A stretch of 64,000 nucleotides of DNA from Asanoa sp040676615 (GTDB taxonomy: Bacteria; Actinomycetota; Actinomycetes; Mycobacteriales; Micromonosporaceae): assembly GCF_040676615.1 (NCBI RefSeq), contig NZ_JBFAPI010000005.1, positions 1 through 64,000 on the forward strand. The letters run 5' to 3'. The notes beneath the pieces are model-generated. The model did no database searches and was not told the DNA's origin. It was given only the letters and a program-made list of their open reading frames with translations. A program made the translations under genes and the position numbers. Of the stretch, positions 37,928 to 47,675 are shown one piece after another; the stretch's first letter is position 1; the number at the start of each line of letters is the position of its first letter.

Positions 37928-39481
37928 GTGCAGGTGACGAGCACCCGCTTTCTCCCGCTGCTGGTGTCGACCGTCGACCGGACGGTCGACGACAGCCACG
38001 TGCGCGACGAGTTCACGGAGGGTATCGCCGTCGCCTACTCGTTCGGTCCTCCGTTCGGGGAAAGATTGGTCACCTGGTCGGATCTTGATCGGTTCGCGCT
38101 CAACCGGCGCACGCTGCGGCGCCTGGCCATCGACAACCTCTACGACAACCTGCGCCGGGCGAAGATCCACGGCCGGCCACCGGCGGTGATGCTCTCCTTC
38201 GAAGGGCTCGAATCCAGCGTCCTGCTGGCGGAGGAGTTCTGGGCGGAACTCGGCCCACGCATCCCCGGTGAGCTGGTCGTCGGCGTGCCGGCCCGGGATG
38301 TCGTGATCATCACCGGCACGGATTCGCGGCCCGGCCTGGAGAAGGCCCGCCGGGCGGTGGAGCGGGTCTTCATGGCCGGCGACGCGCATCCGCTCAGCCG
38401 GGAGCTGCTGGTCCTGCGGCAGGGCGAGTGGCAGCCGCTGCCGCGCCAGCCGCTGGGGCCGCGACCGCCGGAACCTGGCCGGCGTATGCCGCCGCCGGGG
38501 TCGGGCTGGTCCGATGGGCCGCCGCGGCCGGGCGGTGATCCTGATCCGGGGGCTGGTTGGTCGGATGGGCCGTCGCGGTCTGGCCCTGCGGCTGTTTCGG
38601 GGGCTGGCTGGTCGGGGGGCGCGTCGCGGTCTGGTCCCGCGGCAGTTTCCGGTGCTGGTTGGTCGGGTGGCCGGCCGCGGCCGGGCGGTGGGCATGATTC
38701 GGTGACGGGTCCGTCGGGTGCGCCGTCGCGGTCTGGCAATGCGCCTGTATCGGGGGCCGCCTGGTCGGGCGGCTCGTCGCGGTCTGGCCCTGCGGCTGTT
38801 TCGGGGGCTGGCTGGTCTGGCGGGCGGTCGAGGCCTGATCGGGAAGACCAAGCAGGGCCGGGTTGGCCGGGTGGTTCCGCGCGGCCTGGTCCTGCGGCTG
38901 TTTCCGGGGCCGGCTGGTCCGATGGCCGGACCCGGTCTGCGCGGGAGCCTGATGCCGAGTCGGGTTGGTCGGATGGCCCCCGGTCTGGCCCGGAGCCGGG
39001 TCGGTCTCGTGGCACAGGGCGGCCTACCCGGGAGCCGGACGCCGGCTGGTCTGACGAGCCACCGCAGTCCGGCCGGGAGCCTGCTTCGGGGTCGGGTTGG
39101 TCGGATGGCCGGTCGTGGCCCGGCCGGCAGCCTGGTCCGCGGCGGGGTCGATCCGGCGGCACCGGGCGAGCTGACCGCGAGCTGGAGCCGGGTTGGACGG
39201 AATTGCCGCCATTGTCTGGCCGGGAACCTGCTCCGCGCCCGGCTCGGTCGGGAGGCCCGCAGGCACGGCCCGGCCGGGAACCTGATTCGGAGCCGAGCTG
39301 GTCGGACGACCCGCCGCGGCCTAGCCGGGAAGACCCGGAGTCGCGCCGGTGGCAGCCGCCGCGTCAGCGCCGGGAGCCGGAGAGCTATCCCGACCCGGAC
39401 TATCCGCCTGAGCGGCGCCCACCGCCGGACCCCCGTCAGTGGGAGTCACGTAGGCGTCGATCCAGCGCCCCACCTCGGTGA
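37928..39481 (+). CDS. DUF1444/YtpQ-like protein with a Trp-containing repeat tail
   Basis: A 517-residue protein. Its N-terminal ~165 residues resemble the DUF1444 (YtpQ, UPF0354) fold: DDSHVRDEFTEGIAVAYSF, RLVTWSDLDRF, LRRLAIDNLYDNL and RIPGELVVGVPARDVVIITG. After ~190 comes a long disordered Gly/Ser/Arg/Pro tail in which GWS(D/G)G recurs every ~18 residues. DNA repeats encode it, and the Trp stays in frame, which argues for real translation. The last 161 bp overlap the hydrolase gene in antisense. Function unknown. Confidence 0.75.
   Translation: MQVTSTRFLPLLVSTVDRTVDDSHVRDEFTEGIAVAYSFGPPFGERLVTWSDLDRFALNRRTLRRLAIDNLYDNLRRAKIHGRPPAVMLSFEGLESSVLLAEEFWAELGPRIPGELVVGVPARDVVIITGTDSRPGLEKARRAVERVFMAGDAHPLSRELLVLRQGEWQPLPRQPLGPRPPEPGRRMPPPGSGWSDGPPRPGGDPDPGAGWSDGPSRSGPAAVSGAGWSGGASRSGPAAVSGAGWSGGRPRPGGGHDSVTGPSGAPSRSGNAPVSGAAWSGGSSRSGPAAVSGAGWSGGRSRPDREDQAGPGWPGGSARPGPAAVSGAGWSDGRTRSAREPDAESGWSDGPRSGPEPGRSRGTGRPTREPDAGWSDEPPQSGREPASGSGWSDGRSWPGRQPGPRRGRSGGTGRADRELEPGWTELPPLSGREPAPRPARSGGPQARPGREPDSEPSWSDDPPRPSREDPESRRWQPPRQRREPESYPDPDYPPERRPPPDPRQWESRRRRSSAPPR
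38490..39320 (+). repeat. Degenerate coding repeat (GWS-repeat tail)
   Basis: About fifteen degenerate units of roughly 50-60 nt. The stretch beginning GCGGTCTGGCCCTGCGGCTG occurs near 38576 and again near 38788 as an almost identical 35-40-nt block. Unit size keeps the reading frame. Confidence 0.7.
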
Positions 39482-40382
39482 ACAGTCGTTCTCGCGGCTG
39501 CGGGCCGGAGAGCGTGAGGTCGTGGATGCCGCCGTCGATGCGGACCAGGGTGACGTGCTGGCCGAGGCGCGGCGCATAGCGGACGATGTGCTCGACGTCG
39601 AGCACCGCGTCGGCGACGTTGATGCTGTCGTGCCACTTCGCGCCGCGGAACGTGCGGGTCGAGCAGGCGACCAGCACCGGGGCCGGGATGTCGAGGCCGG
39701 CCCAGAGTTGGCGGTGGGCGGTGCGGATCGCGCCGACCCAGCCGGCGAAGATCGGGAAGGCCTCGATCGGCTTCCAGGCCAGGTTGTAGTCCCACTCGCC
39801 GCGGTAGTTGATGTGCAGGCTTTGCCCGTAAAGGCTTTCGAGGCCGCGGGGGATCGCCCGGCGCGGGTTGCGGCGGCCGAGGCGGGCAACGCCGGCGAGC
39901 ACCGGGCGGCGCATCAGCCAGGGCATGTTGAAGTCGAAGAACGGACTGTTCAAGAAGAGACCATCGATCATGTTTCGGTCACGCCGGGCATGTGCCCATA
40001 GCGAGGCGACCAGGCCGCCGGTCGAGTGGCCGTTGACGAGCAGGGTCTCGGCGCCGATCAGTTCGGCGGCGATGTCGAGCTCGGCGAAGTATTCGGTCAG
40101 GTCGGTGGTGAAGTTGGGCGTCTGGTGCGGCAGCAGGCTGCGCCCGTAGCGGCGCAGGTCGATCGCGTGAAAGTCCCAACCGCGCTCGACATAGAAGTCG
40201 GCCAGGTGGGTCTGGAAGAAGTAGTCGACGAAACCGTGCACATAGAGCACGGCACGGCCGGTCGAGCGCTCGGCACGGCGGCTGACCAGCGTCGCGACCA
40301 GCGGGCCCTCTTCGTCATGCCCAAGGTCGATCACTCGGCGCTCGTAGGGCTGGCCGAGGACGTCTATTTCCACGTCGTTCAC
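39321..40382 (-). CDS. Alpha/beta hydrolase
   Basis: A 353-residue serine hydrolase. It has VLYVHGFVDYFFQ (oxyanion region), the nucleophile elbow NGHSTGGLVA, an acid in the DAVLDVEH region, and HDLTLS for the catalytic His. It resembles the serine aminopeptidase/lysophospholipase-like group (Hydrolase_4). The start GTG 40382 is chosen because TAGCGT lies 7 nt upstream and VEIDVLGQPYERR follows at once. The C-terminal ~35 residues are Ala/Gly/Pro-rich and overlap the DUF1444-like tail in antisense by 161 bp. Confidence 0.85.
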   Translation of the reverse strand: MNDVEIDVLGQPYERRVIDLGHDEEGPLVATLVSRRAERSTGRAVLYVHGFVDYFFQTHLADFYVERGWDFHAIDLRRYGRSLLPHQTPNFTTDLTEYFAELDIAAELIGAETLLVNGHSTGGLVASLWAHARRDRNMIDGLFLNSPFFDFNMPWLMRRPVLAGVARLGRRNPRRAIPRGLESLYGQSLHINYRGEWDYNLAWKPIEAFPIFAGWVGAIRTAHRQLWAGLDIPAPVLVACSTRTFRGAKWHDSINVADAVLDVEHIVRYAPRLGQHVTLVRIDGGIHDLTLSGPQPRERLFTEVGRWIDAYVTPTDGGPAVGAAQADSPGRDSSPAPGADAAAATGATPGLPG

Positions 40383-40389
40383 GTTCCAG

Positions 40390-40395
40390 ACGCTA
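40390..40395 (-). promoter_or_regulatory. -10 element of the hydrolase gene, leaderless type
   Basis: TAGCGT, 7 nt before GTG 40382. Confidence 0.45.
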
Positions 40396-40554
40396 CCGCT
40401 CGCGTACGACATCCGGCTTTGATCGTTCGGTTTTCCACAGGTGCCCACTTATCCACAGCCGTCTGTCCATCCGTGGCGCCCGCCCGCCCCGCTCGGGACG
40501 CTGGTCCCCGAGTCGACTCGCGCCCCAATGACCGATCCATCTGTGGAGATGATC

Positions 40555-41178
40555 ATGTTCGACACCTATGTAACTCTGGTCGGCAATGTTCTGACCGCGC
40601 CCGAGTGGCGGCGCACCGCCAACACCAACACGCTCGTGGCCAGCTTCCGGGTCGCCTCGACCGCCCGGCGCTTCGACCGCGACAACAACCGCTGGGTCGA
40701 CGGCAACAGCCTGCGGCTCCGGGTGACCTGCTGGCGGCGGCTCGCGGAGGGCGTCGCGTCGTCGGTGATGACCGGCGACCCCGTCGTGGTGGTCGGCCGC
40801 CTCTACACCCGCGACTGGGAAGACGGTGAAGGCAACAGCCGCACGTCCTACGAGGTGGAGGCGGTCGCCGTCGGCCACGACCTGTCCCGTGGCAAGGCGC
40901 GCTTCGCCCGCGTCCGGGCGGGCGGCGCGACCAGCGAGATCGACGACGACGAGACCGGCCTGCAGGCCCGCGGCGAGCCGACCGAGGAGGTCGCCGAGGG
41001 CGACGTGCCGGCCCGCTACGGCGACAGCGACCACCTGTTCGACGACGAGGCCTCGCTGGCCCGGCTGTCCCTCGCCGAGCCTCAGGCCGTCCCGGCCGAG
41101 GCCGTGCCGGGGGAGGCCGTGCCGGCGGAGGTTCCGCGGGACGAGGCGGTCCCGGAGGAGGAGCGCGTGCCCGCCTGA
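40555..41178 (+). CDS. ssb: Single-stranded DNA-binding protein
   Basis: A 207-residue SSB. The OB-fold is at about 1-115 (MFDTYVTLVGNVLTAPEWRR, then RVTCWRRLAEGVASSV and VVVVGRLYTRDW). Its acidic C-terminus carries PAEAVPGEAVPAEVP repeats, but lacks the usual DDDIPF tip that recruits partners. This suggests a secondary SSB rather than the replication one. ATG 40555 has GGAG 6 nt upstream; ATG 40549 is a weaker alternative. Its last 97 bp lie antisense to the tetR 3' end. Confidence 0.9.
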   Translation: MFDTYVTLVGNVLTAPEWRRTANTNTLVASFRVASTARRFDRDNNRWVDGNSLRLRVTCWRRLAEGVASSVMTGDPVVVVGRLYTRDWEDGEGNSRTSYEVEAVAVGHDLSRGKARFARVRAGGATSEIDDDETGLQARGEPTEEVAEGDVPARYGDSDHLFDDEASLARLSLAEPQAVPAEAVPGEAVPAEVPRDEAVPEEERVPA

Positions 41179-41750
41179 CCGCCCGCCGGCCGGTCGAGCA
41201 CGGCGGAGAGCACCGTGCCGAGGTAGGCCTCGAGCGCCGGGCCCTGCGGCACCGCTTCGGGAATCCGCACGACGAGTTGAATGTGGCCGAGGTAGGTGGC
41301 GTAGGCGAACAGGGCCCGGCGGTCGGCTTCGGCCTGGTCGAAGCCGAGCGCGGTGAGCTGCGCGGCGATGTATGCCGTCCGCCGGGCCACGGCCCGGCGC
41401 ATCGCCGGCGCCACCGCGGGATGGTCGGCGGCGGCGTGCAGGTGCACCTCGACCGGCGCCCGCTCCGAGGCGGTGACGGCGACGAACAGCGCGCGCAGCC
41501 GGGCCGCCGGGTCGGGTTCCGCGTCGACGGTGCGCAGGATCGCGTCGGTGTAGGTCTCGTCCCAGCTGCGCAGGGCGGCGTCGAGCAGCGCGTCCCGGTT
41601 GGCGAAGTGCCAGTAGAAGCTGCCCTTCGTGGTGCCGAGTCGGGTGGCCAGCGGTTCGACGGCGACGCCGGCCAGGCCCTGCTCGCCGATCGCGGTCAGG
41701 GCGGCGGCGGTCCAGTCGTCCGGTCCGAGACGGGGTTTACGCACGGCCAT
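41082..41750 (-). CDS. TetR family regulator of the flavoprotein gene
   Basis: A 222-residue repressor. The HTH is at residues ~12-58 (AALTAIGEQGLAGVAVEPLA, LGTTKGSFYWHFANRDALL). The C-terminal ~30 residues are repeats of (S/A)GTAS that overlap ssb on the other strand, suggesting the original stop was lost or moved. It is divergent from the FAD oxidoreductase, with two tandem palindromic operators between them, one covering its own start codon. Confidence 0.88.
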   Translation of the reverse strand: MAVRKPRLGPDDWTAAALTAIGEQGLAGVAVEPLATRLGTTKGSFYWHFANRDALLDAALRSWDETYTDAILRTVDAEPDPAARLRALFVAVTASERAPVEVHLHAAADHPAVAPAMRRAVARRTAYIAAQLTALGFDQAEADRRALFAYATYLGHIQLVVRIPEAVPQGPALEAYLGTVLSAVLDRPAGGQAGTRSSSGTASSRGTSAGTASPGTASAGTA

Positions 41751-41764
41751 ACGCTACCGTATGG
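41747..41764. promoter_or_regulatory. TetR operator 1
   Basis: CCATACGCTACCGTATGG: 7-bp perfect arms around CTAC. It includes the tetR start codon (41748-41750). Confidence 0.75.
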
Positions 41765-41769
41765 TCCCT

Positions 41770-41787
41770 CCATACGGCACCGTATGG
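41770..41787. promoter_or_regulatory. TetR operator 2
   Basis: CCATACGGCACCGTATGG: 8-bp perfect arms around CA, on the same helix side roughly two turns (23 bp) from operator 1. It lies over the flavoprotein promoter. Confidence 0.75.
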
Positions 41788-41800
41788 AGAGGGATTCGCG

Positions 41801-43183
41801 ATGGACCATGACGTCATCGTCGTCGGCACCCGGGCAGCGGGCGCCGCGACCGCGATGCTGCTCGCCCGGGCCGGCCTGCGGGTGCTGGCGGTCGACCGGG
41901 CGCGCTTCCCGAGCGACACGCTGTCGACCCACCAGGTCCAGGTGCCCGGCATCGCCCGGCTGCGCCGGTGGGGAGTGCTCGACCGGATCGCCGCGGTGAC
42001 GCCGGCGGTGCCGAAGGTGCGGCTTGACGCGGGCGGGTGGGCGGTGCTGCGCGGCCGATACCCGGGGATCGAGGGCGTCGACACGCTCTACGGCCCGCGG
42101 CGCACGCTGCTCGACGCGGCCCTGGTCGACGCCGCGCGCGCGGCGGGCGCCGAGGTCCGCGAAGGCTTCGCGGTCGACGAGCTGACCCGCGACGCCGAAG
42201 GCCGGATCACCGGCATCCGCGGCCGGGAACGCGGGGAGGGGAGGGGGAGGGGCCCCACTGCCGCCCCCCTCACCGACTCCGCCCGCCTCGTGATCGGCGC
42301 CGACGGGAAGCGGTCCACCATCGCCGCCGCGGTCGGGGCCGGTGCCTACCACGTGCGGCAGCCGGCGACGTTCGCCTGCTACACCTACTGGTCGGGGGTC
42401 GACCTGCCGGTCGGCTCGATCCACGTCCGGCCGGGGCTCACCGTTCCGGCGTTTCCGACCAACGACGGCCTGGCGATGGTCGCGGTTTTCGCCCCGCTGG
42501 CCGACTTCGACCGGTTCCGGGCCGACCCGGCCGCCGGCTACGTGGCCGCGCTCGACCGGTGCGGCGACCTCGGCGAACGGGTGCGGGCCGGCACCCGGGC
42601 CGAGCCGTTCCGGCTGGCGCCGGACGTGCGCAACGGCTTCCGGGTCGCGCACGGCGCCGGGTGGGCCCTCGTCGGCGACGCGGGCATCGTGATGGACCCG
42701 GTCGCGGGCCAGGGCATCAGCAACGCCTTCCGCGACGCCGAACTGCTCGCCGCGGCGATCGTGCGCGGTCTCCGGTCCGGCGCCCCATCACCCCGCGGCT
42801 CCCACTCCGGCCGGCAGCCAGGCGGAGTCGGCGGCGGCGACCTCCCAGGTGCCGGCGCACGGTCCGGCCCCGGATCCGGCGGCTCGCGCGGCAACCACCT
42901 GGACGAAGCGCTCGCCACCTACCAGCGGGAGCGGGACGCGGCCGCCTACCCGATCTACGCGATGACCCGGGCCCTGGCCACACTGCGGGTCTCGACCGCG
43001 CAGCGGCTGCTGATCGCCGCGATCGCCGACCGGCCGGCCGAGGCCACCCGCTTCCTCGGCGTGCTTGCCGGTGCCAGCCGCTACGACGACTACCTGCGGC
43101 CGGCCAACGTGCTCGGCCTGCTCGGCGCGGGCGTCACCCGGCGGCTGCGGCGTCCGATGCCCGCGGCGGACGCGGCCGGGTGA
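41801..43183 (+). CDS. FAD-dependent oxidoreductase, geranylgeranyl reductase-like
   Basis: A 460-residue flavoprotein: FAD motif VIVVGTRAAGAATAMLLARAG (5-25), ATG-like GADGKRSTIA, and GD motif WALVGDAGIVMDPVAGQGISNAF. It is related to geranylgeranyl reductase/halogenase-like enzymes; substrate unknown. Two Gly/Ser/Arg/Pro-rich insertions (near 144-160 and 326-365) are not part of the fold. ATG 41801 has AGAGGG 8 nt upstream. Controlled by the divergent TetR through two operators. Confidence 0.88.
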   Translation: MDHDVIVVGTRAAGAATAMLLARAGLRVLAVDRARFPSDTLSTHQVQVPGIARLRRWGVLDRIAAVTPAVPKVRLDAGGWAVLRGRYPGIEGVDTLYGPRRTLLDAALVDAARAAGAEVREGFAVDELTRDAEGRITGIRGRERGEGRGRGPTAAPLTDSARLVIGADGKRSTIAAAVGAGAYHVRQPATFACYTYWSGVDLPVGSIHVRPGLTVPAFPTNDGLAMVAVFAPLADFDRFRADPAAGYVAALDRCGDLGERVRAGTRAEPFRLAPDVRNGFRVAHGAGWALVGDAGIVMDPVAGQGISNAFRDAELLAAAIVRGLRSGAPSPRGSHSGRQPGGVGGGDLPGAGARSGPGSGGSRGNHLDEALATYQRERDAAAYPIYAMTRALATLRVSTAQRLLIAAIADRPAEATRFLGVLAGASRYDDYLRPANVLGLLGAGVTRRLRRPMPAADAAG

Positions 43184-43236
43184 CGCCATGGTGTGTTGAC
43201 GCATCAGCTGTCCGCTTTGCACCGGCCGGCAGCGTC

Positions 43237-43242
43237 TAGGCT
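43237..43242 (+). promoter_or_regulatory. -10 element of the MTOX/sarcosine oxidase-like gene
   Basis: TAGGCT, 6 nt before ATG 43249. Confidence 0.45.
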
Positions 43243-43248
43243 TCCGGA

Positions 43249-44445
43249 ATGGAAATGACCGGTACGCGCCCCGAGGTCGTCGTGGTGGGGCTCGGCACGA
43301 TGGGCGCGGCCGCCGCCTACCACCTGGCCAGCCGCGGCGTCCGGGTGCTGGGCATCGACCGGTTCACGCCGCCGCACGGGCGGGGCGAGCACGGGGGCGG
43401 TTCACGGATCATTCGGCAGGCGTACGCCGAAGGTCGTGCCTATGTGCCCCTCGTGCAGCGCGCCTACGAGCTCTGGCGGCAGCTCGGCGAGATCGCCGGC
43501 GTCGAGTTGATGACACAGACCGGCGGCCTGATGCTCGGCAGCCCCGAGTCGGGGCAGGTGTCCGGCGCGCTCGCCTCGGCGCGGGCGCATTTCCTCGACC
43601 ACGAGGTGCTCGACGCCGGGCAGATCCGCAAGCGGTTCCCGGCCTTCACGCCGCAGGACGACGAGGTCGGCGTCTACGAGCGGGCCGCCGGTGTCGTCCG
43701 GCCCGAGGCCACCATCAGCGCCCACCTGCGGCTGGCCGAGCGCGCCGGCGCCGAACTGCGCTACGGGGCCATCGTCGCCGACTGGGAGGCGACCGCCGAC
43801 GGCGTCACCGTGCGGGTCGACGGGCGCACGATCAGCGCCGACAAGCTGGTCGTCTGCCCCGGGCCGTGGGCCGCCGACCTGCTGAAGATGCCGGGTACGC
43901 CGGTGCGGCTGGAGAGCCGCCTCCAGCACTACTGGCAACCCACCGACGAGTTCGCGATCGGGCGCTGCCCGGTGTGGATCTGGGAGCCGGCCGACGACCA
44001 GGTGGCCTACGGGATTCCGGCGTTCGCGCCGCCGGCCGGCCTGCAGGGTGCCGGCCCGGGTATCGGCGCCGTCGTGAAGGCCGCCTTCCACACCGGCGAG
44101 CGGCCCGCCGACCCTGAACTGGGCGCGCCGTCGGCCACCCCCGACGACCTGACCACGATGGTCAGCTGGCTCGGCGCGCGGCTGCCCGCCCTGGCCGGCG
44201 CCCGTTACCTCGACAGCAAGCCCTGCCTCTACACGATGACTCCCGACGAGCACTTCATCCTCGGCCTGCACCCGGAGGTGCCGACGGTGTCGATCGCCGC
44301 CGGCTTCTCCGGCCACGGCTTCAAGTTCGCGCCCGTCGTGGGCGAGATCCTGGCCGACCTGGCCCAGACCGGCTACACCCTGCACACCATCGACCAGTTC
44401 GCACCGGACCGCTTCACCGCCAGGGCCGCCGGCTCACAGGGGTAG
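43249..44445 (+). CDS. N-methyl-L-tryptophan/monomeric sarcosine oxidase-like flavoenzyme
   Basis: A 398-residue oxidase of the MSOX/MTOX family: VVVVGLGTMGAAAAYHLASRG (FAD site), GGSRIIRQAY, and C-terminal ISAGFSGHGFKFAP-type motif (VSIAAGFSGHGFKFAPVVG). The covalent flavin Cys is in KPCLYTMTPDEHF. It oxidises N-methyl amino acids to formaldehyde and peroxide. TAGGCT 6 nt upstream of ATG 43249 supports leaderless start; GTG/ATG alternatives follow within 12 nt. It is 28 bp before cobD, which however has its own promoter. Confidence 0.9.
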   Translation: MEMTGTRPEVVVVGLGTMGAAAAYHLASRGVRVLGIDRFTPPHGRGEHGGGSRIIRQAYAEGRAYVPLVQRAYELWRQLGEIAGVELMTQTGGLMLGSPESGQVSGALASARAHFLDHEVLDAGQIRKRFPAFTPQDDEVGVYERAAGVVRPEATISAHLRLAERAGAELRYGAIVADWEATADGVTVRVDGRTISADKLVVCPGPWAADLLKMPGTPVRLESRLQHYWQPTDEFAIGRCPVWIWEPADDQVAYGIPAFAPPAGLQGAGPGIGAVVKAAFHTGERPADPELGAPSATPDDLTTMVSWLGARLPALAGARYLDSKPCLYTMTPDEHFILGLHPEVPTVSIAAGFSGHGFKFAPVVGEILADLAQTGYTLHTIDQFAPDRFTARAAGSQG

Positions 44446-44461
44446 GGCAAGAGCCCACCGC

Positions 44462-44467
44462 TAGGGT
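44462..44467 (+). promoter_or_regulatory. -10 element of the cobD-cobQ operon
   Basis: TAGGGT, 6 nt before GTG 44474; decides this start against the out-of-frame ATG 44472. Confidence 0.5.
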
Positions 44468-44473
44468 GATCAT

Positions 44474-45435
44474 GTGGGATGGCTGGCGATGGACATGCGG
44501 GCGGCCGACGCCGCCGGGTTGCTGGCCGGCTACGGGCTCGACGCGCTGTTCGGCGATCCGCGCCGGTTCCACCCGGTCGCCGGGTTCGGCGGGCTCGCGC
44601 AGCGGCTCGAACACAACCTCTACCGCGACGACCGGCGCGCCGGGGCCGCGTACACCCTGATCGCGGTCGGTGTTCCCGCGGCGCTCGGCATCGCGGCCAA
44701 CCTGGCCACCCGCGGCCGGCCGATGTCCCGTTTCGTGCTGACCGCCGCCGCGACCTGGACGGTCCTCGGCGGCCGCACGCTGCGCGGCGAAGGCCGGCGG
44801 ATGGCCGGCTACCTGCGTGCCGGTGACGTGCCTGCCGCCCGCAACCGGCTCGGCCATCTCTGCGGGCGCGACCCCGCGCAGCTCGACGAGCCCGAACTCG
44901 CGAGGGCGACCGTCGAGTCCATCGCGGAGAACACCTCCGACGCCGTCGTCGCGCCGCTGTGGTGGGGTGCGGTCGCCGGGGTGCCGGGGCTGCTCGCCTA
45001 CCGTGCGGCCAACACCCTCGACGCGATGGTCGGGCACCGCTCGCCGCGCTACGCCCGGTTCGGCACCGCCGCCGCCCGCCTGGACGACGCGCTCAACCTC
45101 GCGCCGGCCCGGCTGACCGCGCTGCTCACCGTCGCGGCGGCGCCCCGGGTGCACGGCAACCGGGCCGAGACGCTGCGGGTCTGGCGGCGCGACCGCAACG
45201 ACCACCCGAGCCCCAACGCGGGCCAGTGCGAGTCGGCGATGGCTGGTGCGCTCGGTGTCCGGCTCGGCGGCCGCAACGTCTACTTCGGACGCACCGAGAC
45301 CCGGCCCTACCTCGGCGACGGGCCGCGCCCCGAGGCGCGACACATCAGCCGCGCGGCCAAGCTGTCCGGGACGGTCGGCGTCGCCGCCGTCTCACTCGCC
45401 GCCGTCGGTGCGCTGCTGAGACCGAGGCGCCGGCG

Positions 45436-45439
<4 letters not shown>
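44474..45439 (+). CDS. cobD: Adenosylcobinamide-phosphate synthase
   Basis: A 321-residue membrane enzyme (CobD/CbiB) that joins aminopropanol phosphate to adenosylcobyrate in cobalamin synthesis. Family motifs in order: LFGDPRRFHPVAGFG (25-39), ESIAENTSDAVVAPL, RAANTLDAMVGHRS, and HPSPNAGQCESAMAGALG. Several hydrophobic segments (TLIAVGVPAALGIAA, VVAPLWWGAVAGVPGLLA, VGVAAVSLAAVGALL) span the membrane. Its stop overlaps the cobQ start (ATGA). Leaderless start at GTG 44474. Confidence 0.95.
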
Positions 45440-46964
<1,525 letters not shown>

Positions 46965-46968
<4 letters not shown>

Positions 46969-47564
46969 CCGGGGTGACCTTCGACGGGCTGGCCCGGCGG
47001 ATCCTGCGGCGCCGGCCGCGGCTCGGCAACACCCGCCTCGTCGCGGTCGACGGGCCCAGCGGCGCCGGGAAGACCCGGTTCGCCGCCCGGCTCGCCGCCG
47101 CCGTGACCGAGGCGGGCGGGGTCCCGACGCCGGTCGTGCACACCGACGACTTCCTCGACGGGTGGGACGACCAGTTCACCTTCTGGGGCCGGCTCGACGA
47201 GTTGGTGCTCTGGCCCTTGCGGTCCGGGGTGCCCGGGCGGCACCTGCACTACGACTGGGAGCGGGCCGGGTTCGTCGGGCCCTGGGTCGAGGTGCCGCCC
47301 GCACCGGTGGTGGTCCTCGAAGGGTTCAGCGCGGCCCGGGCGGCGATCCGTCCCGAGCTGACGTTCTCGATCTTCGTGACGGCATCGCCGCGGCTGCGGC
47401 TGAGCCGGGCGTTGCGGCGCGACGGGGCCGGGGTGCGGCCGCAACTGCTGCGCTGGCGCCGCCGGGAGAACCGGCACTTCGCCGCGGACCGCACGGCCGA
47501 GCGGGCCGATCTCGTCGTGCACGGCGTCGGGTCGCAGGACCCCGTGGTCCTCGCGTACTCCTGA
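46965..47564 (+). CDS. Uridine kinase-like P-loop protein
   Basis: A 199-residue nucleotide kinase-like protein. Walker A is GPSGAGKTR (30-38), then VHTDDFLDGWDDQFTFWGRLDE, the LHYDWERAGF segment and VVLEGFSAARAAIRPELTFSIFV, as in actinobacterial uridine kinase-like proteins. It is not CobU (no GGxRSGKS). GTG 46965 overlaps the cobQ stop (GTGA). The last gene of the cobalamin operon; whether it acts on a nucleoside, a riboside of the lower ligand or something else cannot be told. Confidence 0.8.
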
Positions 47565-47675
47565 CAGCCGGGGCTGGTTGGTCCGGACGGTCAGTGCTTA
47601 TCCGCAGGCATAGACGCACGCCGTGCCGTGGTGCACCCTGAGCGGTGACACACGGCGACGACCCGGGGGGCGACC

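Noticed and set aside
38718..40001. A 427-codon plus-strand frame over the repeats
   Set aside because: Alternative frame of the repeat DNA continuing antisense to the hydrolase; the DUF1444-like frame keeps domain and start signal.
44440..44474. Cobalamin riboswitch upstream of cobD
   Set aside because: The gap to the preceding gene is 28 bp and the start looks leaderless; there is no room for a B12 box. None seen upstream of cobB or cobT either.
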